Source of the DNA: an uncultured Actinomycetes bacterium
GTDB taxonomy: Bacteria; Actinomycetota; Thermoleophilia; Miltoncostaeales; Miltoncostaeaceae
Assembly: GCA_903866425.1 (NCBI GenBank)
Contig: CAIPNN010000146.1
Span: forward strand, 1 to 6,454
Reading direction: 5' to 3'
DNA: 6,454 bases
Under the pieces are notes generated by a model. It was not told the DNA's origin. It saw nothing but the letters and a program-made list of their open reading frames with translations, and did no database searches. Every line of letters begins with the position of its first letter. Position 1 is the stretch's first letter. The position numbers were made by a program, and so were the translations under genes. Below, piece by piece: positions 1 through 4,956 of this stretch.

Positions 1-959
1 AACGTGGCCTGCGTCGGCACCTGCATCTGGGCGACCATGTAGCCCCAGGCCGTCGATGCGGTGATCGGGCTGGGCGACCCCGACTGGCCATTCACCCACG
101 CGGAACGCGCCAGACCAACCAGCGCGGGGTTGGCCGTTGTGTTCGTGACGCCCACCACATTGGGGGCGCCGGCACCGGCCGCCTGCAGTTGTGGCGGGGC
201 CGTGCTGACCAGATTGAACATCTGGCCCGGCGACGCGTTGATGGTGCTTGCGGCCTGAATGGTCATGCCGGGCATCAGCTCGGGTGATGCCGACGCGTAG
301 GCCGCAAGCTGGCCGTCGAGGCCGATCATGTTGCTCTCAAGCGGCTGGAAGCCACTCCACACGACGGGCAGGGTGCCCGGCGTGGTCGCACTCCCCGCGA
401 CGGTGCCGAAGCTCATGTTGGCCATGTACATCGTCTGGAGGGTCTGCATGTCGACCACCAACGAGATGCTGCGCGTATCCGGGGCCACAACGTCGCCTAC
501 CTGCTGCTCGTTGTGACCACGCGACCCCTCCGCGCCACGCACCACGGTGTCGCGGCCGCGGCCGCCCATGAGGAAGTCGGCTCCCGGGCCACCCACCAGG
601 TGGTCTCCGCCGCGGTCGCCGTACAGGCGATCACGCCCTGCCCCGCCGACAAGGCGATCGGCGCCGGCGCCGGCCGCCACCACGTCATTGCCAGGGCCCG
701 CATCGATGACATCGGCCTTCGGCGATCCGCAGATGATGTCGTTGCCTGCACCGGCATCCACGCGAGCGGCACCCGTGAGGGCGATGACGTCGGCACGCGA
801 TGTGCCCTGTACCTCGCCCTTCGACGCGGCGATGGTGACAGGAAGGCCATGGCAGGTGCGCTGCGCCAGCAATCCAGCGGAGGCACTGGTGGTGGCGACG
901 GCGCCGATCCCCACTGCGGCGGCGACTGCGAGGGCGAGGTGGCTGCGGTGCGTTCTCAT
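1..959 (-). CDS. Secreted RTX-like calcium-binding protein, 3' end outside window
   Basis: This gene reads leftwards and has 319 codons in the window with no stop, so its C-terminus is missing. Residues 1-28 form a Sec-type signal peptide (MRTHR, then a hydrophobic Ala/Val core, ending in SASA before GLL). Residues 72-143 are eight consecutive nonapeptides of the form GxDxLxGGx, with Asp at 74, 83, 92, 101, 110, 119, 128 and 137, a strict period of nine. This is the beta-roll calcium-binding pattern of hemolysin-type repeats. A Cys (C36) precedes the repeats and C77 lies in the first one, a layout I recall from actinobacterial secreted calcium-binding proteins. Residues 150-319 form a Met-, Ala- and Ser-rich region with no repeat pattern that I do not recognise. 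The function is unknown; extracellular calcium binding is inferred. There is no Shine-Dalgarno sequence before the ATG, but TATCCT lies 6 nt upstream, which suggests a leaderless start. It is divergent from vapB1. Confidence 0.85.
   Translation of the reverse strand, partial: MRTHRSHLALAVAAAVGIGAVATTSASAGLLAQRTCHGLPVTIAASKGEVQGTSRADVIALTGAARVDAGAGNDIICGSPKADVIDAGPGNDVVAAGAGADRLVGGAGRDRLYGDRGGDHLVGGPGADFLMGGRGRDTVVRGAEGSRGHNEQQVGDVVAPDTRSISLVVDMQTLQTMYMANMSFGTVAGSATTPGTLPVVWSGFQPLESNMIGLDGQLAAYASASPELMPGMTIQAASTINASPGQMFNLVSTAPPQLQAAGAGAPNVVGVTNTTANPALVGLARSAWVNGQSGSPSPITASTAWGYMVAQMQVPTQAT
531..746 (-). repeat. Eight tandem RTX nonapeptide repeats (protein level)
   Basis: This segment encodes residues 72-143 of the secreted calcium-binding protein. 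Each 27-nt unit encodes a GxD-hydrophobic-x-GGx nonapeptide, such as GADRLVGGA or GADFLMGGR. The first and last units are degenerate (GNDIICGSP and GRDTVVRGA). Asp at position 3 is kept in all eight, as expected for calcium ligands in a parallel beta-roll. Confidence 0.85.
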
Positions 960-971
960 GGGTCGAGGATA
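960..971 (-). promoter_or_regulatory. Putative leaderless -10 element of the RTX-like gene
   Basis: Read on the minus strand, TATCCT (971 to 966) fits TANNNT and is followed by CGACCC and then the ATG at 959. The 6-nt gap places the expected transcription start at or next to the A of the start codon. No purine-rich ribosome-binding site is present. I see no clear -35. Two other genes in the window have the same spacing, which supports the call. Confidence 0.45.
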
Positions 972-1031
972 CGTCACCGTTATCGCCGCGCTGCCTGCGG
1001 CGGGTGTCATGCGGGAGCGGGCGTGTGCACC

Positions 1032-1073
1032 GATGCATCTTGATGCGCATGTTGTGGCATCCTGATGCACATG
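1032..1073 (+). promoter_or_regulatory. Candidate vapB1 operator: cluster of GATGC/GCATC half-sites
   Basis: Five copies of GATGC or its complement occur in 37 nt: 1032-1036, 1035-1039 (complement), 1042-1046, 1057-1061 (complement) and 1064-1068. They build a perfect palindrome GATGCATC (1032-1039), the palindrome ATGCGCAT (1043-1050) and the inverted repeat GCATC-CT-GATGC (1057-1068). CATCCT at 1058-1063, 7 nt before the ATG at 1071, could be the -10 of a leaderless transcript, so occupancy of these sites would block transcription. Ribbon-helix-helix antitoxins commonly bind short palindromes of this kind in their own promoters. That this is the VapB1 operator is inference. Confidence 0.45.
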
Positions 1074-1349
1074 GCTGACAAGAAGACCGACAAGATGGGG
1101 CGCGTGAGGACCACCGTCACCTTCGACCCCGACGTCGCAAAGATCCTGGAGCGCCTGCAGAAGGAACGCGGCCTGGGCCTGAGCGATGTGGTGAACGATG
1201 CGATGCGAACAGCATTGGCGCCGCAGGGCAAGCGCAAGCGGTTCGTTCAGACCACGTCTGACATGGGCATGCCGTTCATGCCCATTGACAACATCGGCGA
1301 GGTGCTCGACGTGCTCGAAGAGGACTACTGGCGCAAGAAGCTCGCCTGA
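1071..1349 (+). CDS. vapB: VapB-type ribbon-helix-helix antitoxin of a VapBC pair
   Basis: This is a 92-residue antitoxin that should bind and inactivate the PIN toxin encoded next to it and repress its own operon. Residues 13-18 (RTTVTF) form the DNA-contacting beta strand. Residues 21-33 and 38-49 are the two helices of a ribbon-helix-helix fold (DVAKILERLQ..., LSDVVNDAMRTAL). The basic and then acidic tail from about residue 54 to 92 is the usual toxin-binding part and ends in an acidic and aromatic stretch (EVLDVLEEDYW). The start is uncertain: ATG 1065 and ATG 1071 are in frame and neither has a ribosome-binding site. I chose 1071 because CATCCT lies 7 nt upstream and could be a leaderless -10. 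The stop TGA shares its A with the ATG of vapC1, so translation is probably coupled. Confidence 0.85.
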   Translation: MADKKTDKMGRVRTTVTFDPDVAKILERLQKERGLGLSDVVNDAMRTALAPQGKRKRFVQTTSDMGMPFMPIDNIGEVLDVLEEDYWRKKLA

Positions 1350-1780
1350 TGATCATCGATGCGAATGTGCTGCTGTACGCCGCCAACACGAGCGTGCCCA
1401 CCCACCGTGCCGCCAAGGAGTGGCTGCAGGGTGCGCTGAACGGCGCGACGCATGTGGGTCTGCCCTGGCAGAGCCTCACCGCATTCCTGCGCCTCAGCAC
1501 GTCGCCCCGCAGCTACCCAAAGCCCCTCACGCCGAGTCAGGCAGTTGCGCAGGTCGATGCGTGGCTGGCATCTCCCACCGCGTGGATCCCCACCGAGGGG
1601 CCGCAGCATCTCGCGATCGTGAGCGAGCTGCTCACCACGCACGGAATCACCGGACCGCTGGTGATGGACGCAAAACTGGCTGCCCTCGCAATCGAACACG
1701 GTGTGGAGCTGGTGTCGACCGACGGCGACTTCGCCCGGTTCAGCGAAATCAGGTGGAAGAACCCGCTGACCGACGCCTAG
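1349..1780 (+). CDS. vapC: PIN-domain toxin, VapC (VapC25-like subfamily)
   Basis: This is a 143-residue PIN-domain ribonuclease toxin, a usual length for VapC. It begins MIIDANVLLYA, giving the first metal-binding Asp at D4. Later acidic residues are D107 (in VMDAKLAALAIEHG) and the STDGDFARF motif with D125 and D127. The segment LPWQSLTAFLRLSTSPR (residues 38-54) is typical of a subfamily that, from memory, includes M. tuberculosis VapC25. In that subfamily the canonical Glu of other VapC proteins near residue 40 is replaced; here Q41 and S42 stand in its place. Such toxins cleave specific RNAs, often tRNA or rRNA; the target here cannot be read from sequence. The start overlaps the vapB1 stop by one base (TGATG). 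The stop TAG lies inside CTAG, which also holds the stop of the convergent gene. Confidence 0.9.
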   Translation: MIIDANVLLYAANTSVPTHRAAKEWLQGALNGATHVGLPWQSLTAFLRLSTSPRSYPKPLTPSQAVAQVDAWLASPTAWIPTEGPQHLAIVSELLTTHGITGPLVMDAKLAALAIEHGVELVSTDGDFARFSEIRWKNPLTDA

Positions 1781-2583
1781 CGCACAGTGAGCACGCTGGT
1801 GGCCTGCCCCACCACGTGCTTCTTGGCATCAAGCGCCTGGGTCACCACCTGCCAGCGGCCCTTCAGCGGGGTGCGCACGCGGCAGGTGAACGCACGTGCT
1901 GCTGCGCGGCGACGGATGGTGCAGGTGCCGGTCGAGCGCACGGATCCTGCTGCCGGCAGGTACGAGGCCGACGACACCACCCTGCGGGCGTTGGCGGGCA
2001 ATACACCCGTCACCACGGTGGCCTTGCCCTGCACGCGCGACGCCGCGCGGGTGAGCGCGGGCGCGCCCGGGGCAACCACCAACGCTGCCCTGCGGTCGGG
2101 GCCCCCTGCGGCACCGGTGCCACTGCCCGACGACGCCGATGGGGTGCTCGGCACCGGTGCGGGCGTGCCGTTCCCCCCCAATGGCTGCGGGCAGTACGTG
2201 TTGAGCGCGGCAAGGTCGATGGGGGGCCCGCCGATGGGCTGGAACCCTGCGATGAGGCACTGGTTCTGGCTCATATCAACGATGCACATGCCGAAGGTGC
2301 CCGTGCACGCCCCGCCCCAGCCGGCGAACTCCCCTGACACATACGGCACAGCCGTGGCCACGAACGGATCCTGATTCGGCACCAGCGTGAAGGTCGTCAC
2401 GGGCCGATCCGCCGGATCAATGCTGAGCCACCCATGGGCCGTGAGCAGCCCGGGGCCGCTCACCACGATGGTCACCGACGGGCCGTCCTGGGGGCCAAGC
2501 CCCGCGAGGGCCGGGGACGCCCCGATGGCAAGCACCGGGATGGCTGCCACCAGTGCGATGTTGGCGATGCGGCGGAGGGGCAT
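1777..2583 (-). CDS. Secreted protein of unknown function with two Cys-containing domains
   Basis: This encodes 268 residues beginning with a clear signal peptide (1-27, MPLRRIAN..., ending SPALA before GLG), so the product is exported. Residues 35-131 form a domain with four cysteines (C93, C100, C109, C131) that could make two disulfides. Residues 132-162 are a Pro/Ser/Gly/Thr-rich linker. Residues 165-268 look like a beta-sandwich or Ig-like module, with a second cysteine pair (C221, C234) and a final alternating strand (VGQATSVLTVR). I do not recognise either domain, and no catalytic motif is evident. A cell-wall or extracellular role is inferred from export and disulfides only. There is no Shine-Dalgarno sequence, but TACAGT sits 6 nt before the ATG, suggesting a leaderless transcript. 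The gene is convergent with vapC1; the two overlap by 4 nt at CTAG. Confidence 0.8.
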   Translation of the reverse strand: MPLRRIANIALVAAIPVLAIGASPALAGLGPQDGPSVTIVVSGPGLLTAHGWLSIDPADRPVTTFTLVPNQDPFVATAVPYVSGEFAGWGGACTGTFGMCIVDMSQNQCLIAGFQPIGGPPIDLAALNTYCPQPLGGNGTPAPVPSTPSASSGSGTGAAGGPDRRAALVVAPGAPALTRAASRVQGKATVVTGVLPANARRVVSSASYLPAAGSVRSTGTCTIRRRAAARAFTCRVRTPLKGRWQVVTQALDAKKHVVGQATSVLTVR

Positions 2584-2595
2584 GCAGCCACTGTA
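2584..2595 (-). promoter_or_regulatory. Putative leaderless -10 element of the 268-residue secreted protein gene
   Basis: On the minus strand TACAGT (2595 to 2590) is followed by GGCTGC and then the ATG at 2583. The TANNNT pattern and the 6-nt gap match those of the RTX-like gene and of the gene starting at 6423. No ribosome-binding site is present. A possible weak -35 with a 17-nt spacer (CCCACA, 2618 to 2613) matches the consensus only in its last three bases. Confidence 0.45.
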
Positions 2596-2621
2596 CGGGC
2601 GGCGCGCAGGGATGTGGGCGA

Positions 2622-2643
2622 GGTGCTGGGAGCAGACAGCACC
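2622..2643. repeat. Small inverted repeat upstream of the secreted-protein gene
   Basis: GGTGCTG (2622-2628) and CAGCACC (2637-2643) form a perfect 7-bp inverted repeat with an 8-nt loop. It lies between the 16-bp stem-loop at 2652-2688 and the promoter of the leftward secreted-protein gene. It could be a regulator site or a secondary hairpin; nothing decides between them. Confidence 0.4.
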
Positions 2644-2651
2644 AACGAGGC

Positions 2652-2688
2652 GGCTCAGGCGCTGAGCAGGGAGCTCAGCGCTTGAGCC
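2652..2688 (-). terminator. Stem-loop after the DUF1269 gene, likely terminator
   Basis: GGCTCAGGCGCTGAGC (2652-2667) and GCTCAGCGCTTGAGCC (2673-2688) pair over 16 bp with a 5-nt AGGGA loop. The only imperfect position is 2658 with 2682, a G-U wobble on the plus strand and a C-A mismatch on the minus strand. It starts 9 nt beyond the stop of the leftward DUF1269 gene and lies before the next leftward gene, a fitting place for a terminator. There is no U-tract, so it would be a non-canonical terminator or an mRNA-stabilising hairpin. Confidence 0.6.
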
Positions 2689-2697
2689 TGCGTCGGG

Positions 2698-3207
2698 CTA
2701 CTGGCCCGACATCACCTTGGCGTACTCGGCCTCGATCTCGGCCTTCTGGATGCCCTTGATCTCGCGCTCAATGGTGCGCTCAGCGTGTGCGAAGGCCTTG
2801 TCGATGGCCTCCTCAAGCTGCCAGTCGCCCACCACCACGAGGCCGGCCTGGCCCTCGTCGAGCAGCTCGCCCAGGTCCTTCATGTCGCTGCGCGACATGC
2901 CCTTGAAGATGTGGCCGCCAACGCCACCCGCGAGTGCGCCGATGGCGGCACCGGCGATGATGGACGGCGGGAACAGGATGCCCACAACGGCACCCACAAC
3001 AGCGCCGCCCCATGCGCCCTTGCGCGTGGAGGTCTCGTCCTTGTTCACGTGCACCTTGCCGTCGTCACCCTTGCGGATGACTGCAGCGTCGTAGCCACCG
3101 ATGACGCCGGCGGCGTGCAGCTCCTTGATGGCCTCGTAGTCGAGCTGGGCGTCTACCTCGCTCTCGTACGCGCCTGCAAATACGAATGTGGCGTCCTCGC
3201 GACCCAT
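2698..3207 (-). CDS. DUF1269 family protein with a glycine-zipper hydrophobic segment
   Basis: This encodes 169 residues. Residues 5-60 form a soluble N-terminal part (TFVFAGAYESEVDAQLDYEAIKELHAAG..., then YDAAVIRKGDDGKVHV). Residues 64-100 are a long Gly/Ala/Val-rich hydrophobic stretch with repeated GG and GxxxG spacing (GAWGGAVVGAVVGILFPP...GGVGGHIFKGMSR), interrupted by FPPS at 79-82. Residues 104-128 (MSRSDMKDLGELLDEGQAGLVVVG) and a charged helix at 130-166 complete the layout I know for DUF1269 proteins, whose function is not established. It may associate with the membrane; I see no signal peptide. The start is supported by GGGGAGG 7 nt before the ATG (plus-strand 3215-3221). It appears monocistronic, with its own stem-loop downstream. 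It is divergent from the helical-repeat genes. Confidence 0.85.
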   Translation of the reverse strand: MGREDATFVFAGAYESEVDAQLDYEAIKELHAAGVIGGYDAAVIRKGDDGKVHVNKDETSTRKGAWGGAVVGAVVGILFPPSIIAGAAIGALAGGVGGHIFKGMSRSDMKDLGELLDEGQAGLVVVGDWQLEEAIDKAFAHAERTIEREIKGIQKAEIEAEYAKVMSGQ

Positions 3208-3225
3208 GTGTGTGCCTCCCCGTTC

Positions 3226-3260
3226 GGTGAGCGCCCCATGGCGCTCTGCTCACCACCGTA
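3226..3260 (-). promoter_or_regulatory. Leader inverted repeat and possible -10 of the DUF1269 gene
   Basis: AGCGCC (3230-3235) and GGCGCT (3240-3245) form a perfect 6-bp inverted repeat around CCAT. The flanks GGTGAG (3226-3231) and CTCACC (3249-3254) make a second, overlapping pairing. On the minus strand TACGGT (3260 to 3255) fits TANNNT and would place the start of transcription just before this repeat, so the hairpin would be in the mRNA leader, just upstream of the ribosome-binding site at 3215-3221. It could be an operator or a leader hairpin. I see no -35 at good spacing. Confidence 0.3.
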
Positions 3261-3366
3261 GGCCTTTCCGCTCCGAGGTTGGCCAATGGTTGTCAGAAAC
3301 GACACTTCAACGATCGCTGCATGGCTGCACCCACGGCGGTCACACACTCACAAAATGTTCACGGCC

Positions 3367-3383
3367 TTCTTCGTCACATCTTC
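3367..3383 (+). promoter_or_regulatory. Shared upstream element, copy 1 (before the one-repeat gene)
   Basis: TTCTTC-GTC-ACATCTTC matches the copy at 4048-4064 in 14 of 17 positions and lies 77 nt before its ATG, compared with 74 nt for the other copy. Within it TCTTC occurs twice with an 11-nt period (3368 and 3379), the spacing of many OmpR-type regulator boxes. CATCTT (3377-3382) could instead be a -10. Which role applies is undecided. Confidence 0.45.
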
Positions 3384-3448
3384 ATTTCGCCTTCGAAGCG
3401 GCTCACGCACGGGCACGACGGTTCTCCCCGCAGCAACCAACCCACCCG

Positions 3449-3454
3449 AAGGAG
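3449..3454 (+). promoter_or_regulatory. Ribosome-binding site fixing the start at 3461
   Basis: AAGGAG lies 6 nt before ATG 3461. It selects this ATG over the in-frame ATG far upstream at 3188, which would place about 90 non-conserved residues before a perfect signal peptide. Confidence 0.85.
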
Positions 3455-3460
3455 CCCAGC

Positions 3461-3973
3461 ATGAACAGCATCACCCGTCGCGTCACCAGCCTCGTCGTTG
3501 CCGGCGCCATCCTCACCGGGGGCGCAGGCGCAGCCCTGGCCCAGTGCGCAACCCCGGCCAACGCCAATGCGAATGGCACCAGCACGCAGGCCGCCGCTCA
3601 GCGCGGTGGCAATCCGGCCGTGCACGCAGCTGTTGCCAAGGCCATTCAGGACACGCTCGGCGTGACCTCCGCCGAGTTGAAGGCCGCACACAAGGCCGGC
3701 ACCAGCGACGCGCAGCTGGCCACCCAGAAGGGCGTGGCCCGCGAGACGCTCGTCAATGCCGTGGCCGCCGCAATCACGGCCAGCCGTCCGGCGACTGCCC
3801 CGGCGCTCACCGAGGCGCAGATTCTGGCCAAGGCCAACCAGATCGTGGACAACGTTCCCAAGCCCAAGCGCGCGCGTGGCGGTAACGCTGCGCCGGCCGG
3901 TAACGGTGCGCAGGGCGGAGCCTCTGGGGGCACCTCCACGACTCCCAGCTCGCCGGGTTCGTACAACCGCTAG
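3461..3973 (+). CDS. Secreted helical-repeat protein with one repeat unit
   Basis: This encodes 170 residues. The signal peptide is residues 1-27 (MNSITRRVTS..., ending GAALA before QC). A low-complexity Ala/Asn/Thr/Gln stretch follows (28-52), then one helical module at about residues 56-133. Its core runs from LGVTSAELKAAHKAG (66-80) through LATQKGV (86-92) to PALTEAQ (114-120) and IVDNV (128-132). The rest (134-170) is a basic, then Gly/Ser/Thr-rich disordered tail. The module is the same as the two in the next gene: about 36 of 67 positions match the second copy there, without gaps. I have seen comparable repeats in actinobacterial secreted proteins, but no function is known to me. C29 follows LAQ; the Q at -1 does not fit a normal lipobox, so a free secreted protein is more likely than a lipoprotein. 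Confidence 0.8.
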   Translation: MNSITRRVTSLVVAGAILTGGAGAALAQCATPANANANGTSTQAAAQRGGNPAVHAAVAKAIQDTLGVTSAELKAAHKAGTSDAQLATQKGVARETLVNAVAAAITASRPATAPALTEAQILAKANQIVDNVPKPKRARGGNAAPAGNGAQGGASGGTSTTPSSPGSYNR

Positions 3974-3979
3974 GTCGAG

Positions 3980-4000
3980 CTGAGGGGCACCGGCCCTCAG
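3980..4000 (+). terminator. Stem-loop after the one-repeat gene
   Basis: CTGAGGG (3980-3986) and CCCTCAG (3994-4000) form a 7-bp stem with a 7-nt loop starting 6 nt after the stop codon. There is no U-tract. Together with the next hairpin it probably limits read-through into the second paralogue, which has its own upstream element. Confidence 0.45.
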
Positions 4001-4001
4001 G

Positions 4002-4030
4002 CCCATCCACCAACCTGGGGTGTGGATGGG
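4002..4030 (+). terminator. Second stem-loop in the intergenic region of the paralogue pair
   Basis: CCCATCCAC (4002-4010) and GTGGATGGG (4022-4030) form a perfect 9-bp stem with an 11-nt loop, immediately after the first hairpin. It again lacks a U-tract. Tandem hairpins of this kind may end transcription or protect the 3' end of the mRNA. Confidence 0.5.
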
Positions 4031-4047
4031 GCTGGGGGCCGATTGCA

Positions 4048-4064
4048 TTCTTCAGAACATCTTC
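4048..4064 (+). promoter_or_regulatory. Shared upstream element, copy 2 (before the two-repeat gene)
   Basis: TTCTTC-AGA-ACATCTTC is nearly the same as 3367-3383 and sits 74 nt before ATG 4139. The 11-nt spaced TCTTC pair is kept (4049 and 4060). Downstream similarity continues loosely (CGCACG, then GGTT, then CAA before the ribosome-binding site), as if the whole 5' region had been duplicated with the gene. Confidence 0.45.
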
Positions 4065-4125
4065 GGCTGGTCTCACCGTCATCTCGCACGAGGGCGAGAA
4101 GGTTGTTCCTGTCAGTAGTCAACGC

Positions 4126-4131
4126 AGGAGG
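4126..4131 (+). promoter_or_regulatory. Ribosome-binding site fixing the start at 4139
   Basis: A full AGGAGG lies 7 nt before ATG 4139. It rules out the in-frame ATG at 4022, which lies inside the intergenic stem-loop. Confidence 0.9.
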
Positions 4132-4138
4132 AACCGAT

Positions 4139-4906
4139 ATGAACTTCCGAGGCCGCAAGACCACCGCCGCACTTCTCGCCGGCGGCGCGCTGTTCACCGG
4201 GGCCGGCATTGGCAGTGCCATCGCCGCCACCAGCAGCCAGACCGACGCAACGGTCATCACTCCCGCCGCCACCGTGCAGCAGGCACCGCTGGCCGGTGGC
4301 GCACATCACGGGCACAACCCGGCATCAAAGGCCGCAGTGCTCAAGCTTCTTGGCGTTGACGACGCCGCCGTACGTGCCGCCATCGACTCGGGACAGACGC
4401 TGGCCCAGTTCGCCGCCACCAAGGGCGTGAGCCAGGCCGATCTGGTGAGCACCATCGTCCGCGCGATTCAGGCCAGCAAGCCCGCGAATGTGCCCGGCCT
4501 CACCGACGCCCAGCTCACGAAGATGGTGACGCAGCAGGTGACCCAGGTGCGTGGGCAGGGCGACCAGGGCCCGCGGCGCGGCAACGACCAGGTGCGCACC
4601 AAGCTGCACGCAGCCATCGCGGATGCGCTCGGCATCACCACTGCCCAGCTGAAGGCCGCACGCGAAGCCGGCACCACCCCGGCTGCGCTCGCCACGCAGA
4701 AGGGCGTGCCCACGGCTGACGTGGTGTCGGCGGTGAGCGGCGTGATCAAGGCCAACAAGCCGGCCGGTGCGCCCACGCTCACCGACGCACAGCGCACGCA
4801 GATGGCCACGGACATCGTGAACGGCGTGCACCCGCAGGGGCACGGCCCGGGTGGCCACGGCGGCCGGGGCACCATGCCCGCCGCACCGCTGCAGCAGCGC
4901 GGCTAG
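4139..4906 (+). CDS. Secreted helical-repeat protein with two repeat units
   Basis: This encodes 255 residues. The signal peptide is residues 1-29 or 30 (MNFRGRKTT, a hydrophobic core, then SAIAA), followed by an Ala/Thr/Gln/His-rich linker. Module 1 has its core at 71-137 (LGVDDAAVRAAIDSG...KGVSQADLV...LTDAQ...VTQV). Module 2 has its core at 164-230 (LGITTAQLKAAREAG...LATQKGVPTADVV...LTDAQ...IVNGV). A charged linker (138-155) separates them, and the tail (231-255) is rich in Gly and His. By hand count the modules match each other at about 32 of 67 positions, and module 2 matches the module of the upstream paralogue at about 36. It probably arose from, or gave rise to, the neighbour by tandem duplication. 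The function is unknown; no catalytic residues are evident, and protein or surface binding would be a guess. Confidence 0.8.
   Translation: MNFRGRKTTAALLAGGALFTGAGIGSAIAATSSQTDATVITPAATVQQAPLAGGAHHGHNPASKAAVLKLLGVDDAAVRAAIDSGQTLAQFAATKGVSQADLVSTIVRAIQASKPANVPGLTDAQLTKMVTQQVTQVRGQGDQGPRRGNDQVRTKLHAAIADALGITTAQLKAAREAGTTPAALATQKGVPTADVVSAVSGVIKANKPAGAPTLTDAQRTQMATDIVNGVHPQGHGPGGHGGRGTMPAAPLQQRG
4328..4549 (+). repeat. Helical module 1 of the two-repeat protein (protein level)
   Basis: This segment encodes residues 64-137. The unit reads as helix, LG, short helix ending AAIDSGQT, helix ending KGV, helix ending in ASKPA, then LTDAQ and a final helix. It is the most diverged of the three units in the window, at about 29 of 67 identities to the unit in the upstream paralogue. 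Confidence 0.7.
4607..4828 (+). repeat. Helical module 2 of the two-repeat protein (protein level)
   Basis: This segment encodes residues 157-230, a unit equivalent to 4328-4549 and to 3626-3859 of the upstream gene. It keeps the LKAAxxAGT, LATQKGV, APxLTxAQ and IVxxV signatures found in the upstream paralogue, two of which are absent or altered in module 1. Confidence 0.7.
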
Positions 4907-4914
4907 ATCCTGCA

Positions 4915-4951
4915 CACCGGCTCGCTCGCGGCGGAGGCGAGCGGGCCGGTG
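4915..4951. terminator. Bidirectional stem-loop between convergent genes
   Basis: CACCGGCTCGCTCGC (4915-4929) and GCGAGCGGGCCGGTG (4937-4951) pair over 15 bp with a 7-nt loop and one imperfect position (U-G on the plus strand). It fills the 50-nt gap between the stop of the two-repeat gene and the stop of the leftward vapC2, so it probably serves both. There is no U-tract on either side. Confidence 0.6.
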
Positions 4952-4956
4952 GCGGG

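Noticed and set aside
531..746. A DNA repeat array that might look like a CRISPR or satellite array
   Set aside because: The 27-nt period encodes RTX nonapeptides in frame. There are no spacers and the repeats are conserved at protein level only.
1065..1070. ATG 1065 as the vapB1 start
   Set aside because: It cannot be excluded, but no ribosome-binding site or -10-like hexamer fits it, while CATCCT is placed suitably for ATG 1071.
1198..2337. A 379-residue plus-strand open frame crossing vapB1, vapC1 and the convergent gene
   Set aside because: It is out of frame with well-supported genes on both strands, rich in Arg/Ala/His as expected for a GC-rich shadow frame, and has no ribosome-binding site or recognisable domain.
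3188..3460. An N-terminal extension of the one-repeat protein from ATG 3188
   Set aside because: AAGGAG before ATG 3461 and the signal peptide starting there fix the start. The extension would overlap the DUF1269 start and the shared upstream element.
3539..3550. A possible lipobox (LAQC) in the one-repeat protein
   Set aside because: Gln at position -1 does not fit the Gly/Ala/Ser rule, and the paralogue has no Cys there, so ordinary signal-peptide cleavage is more likely.
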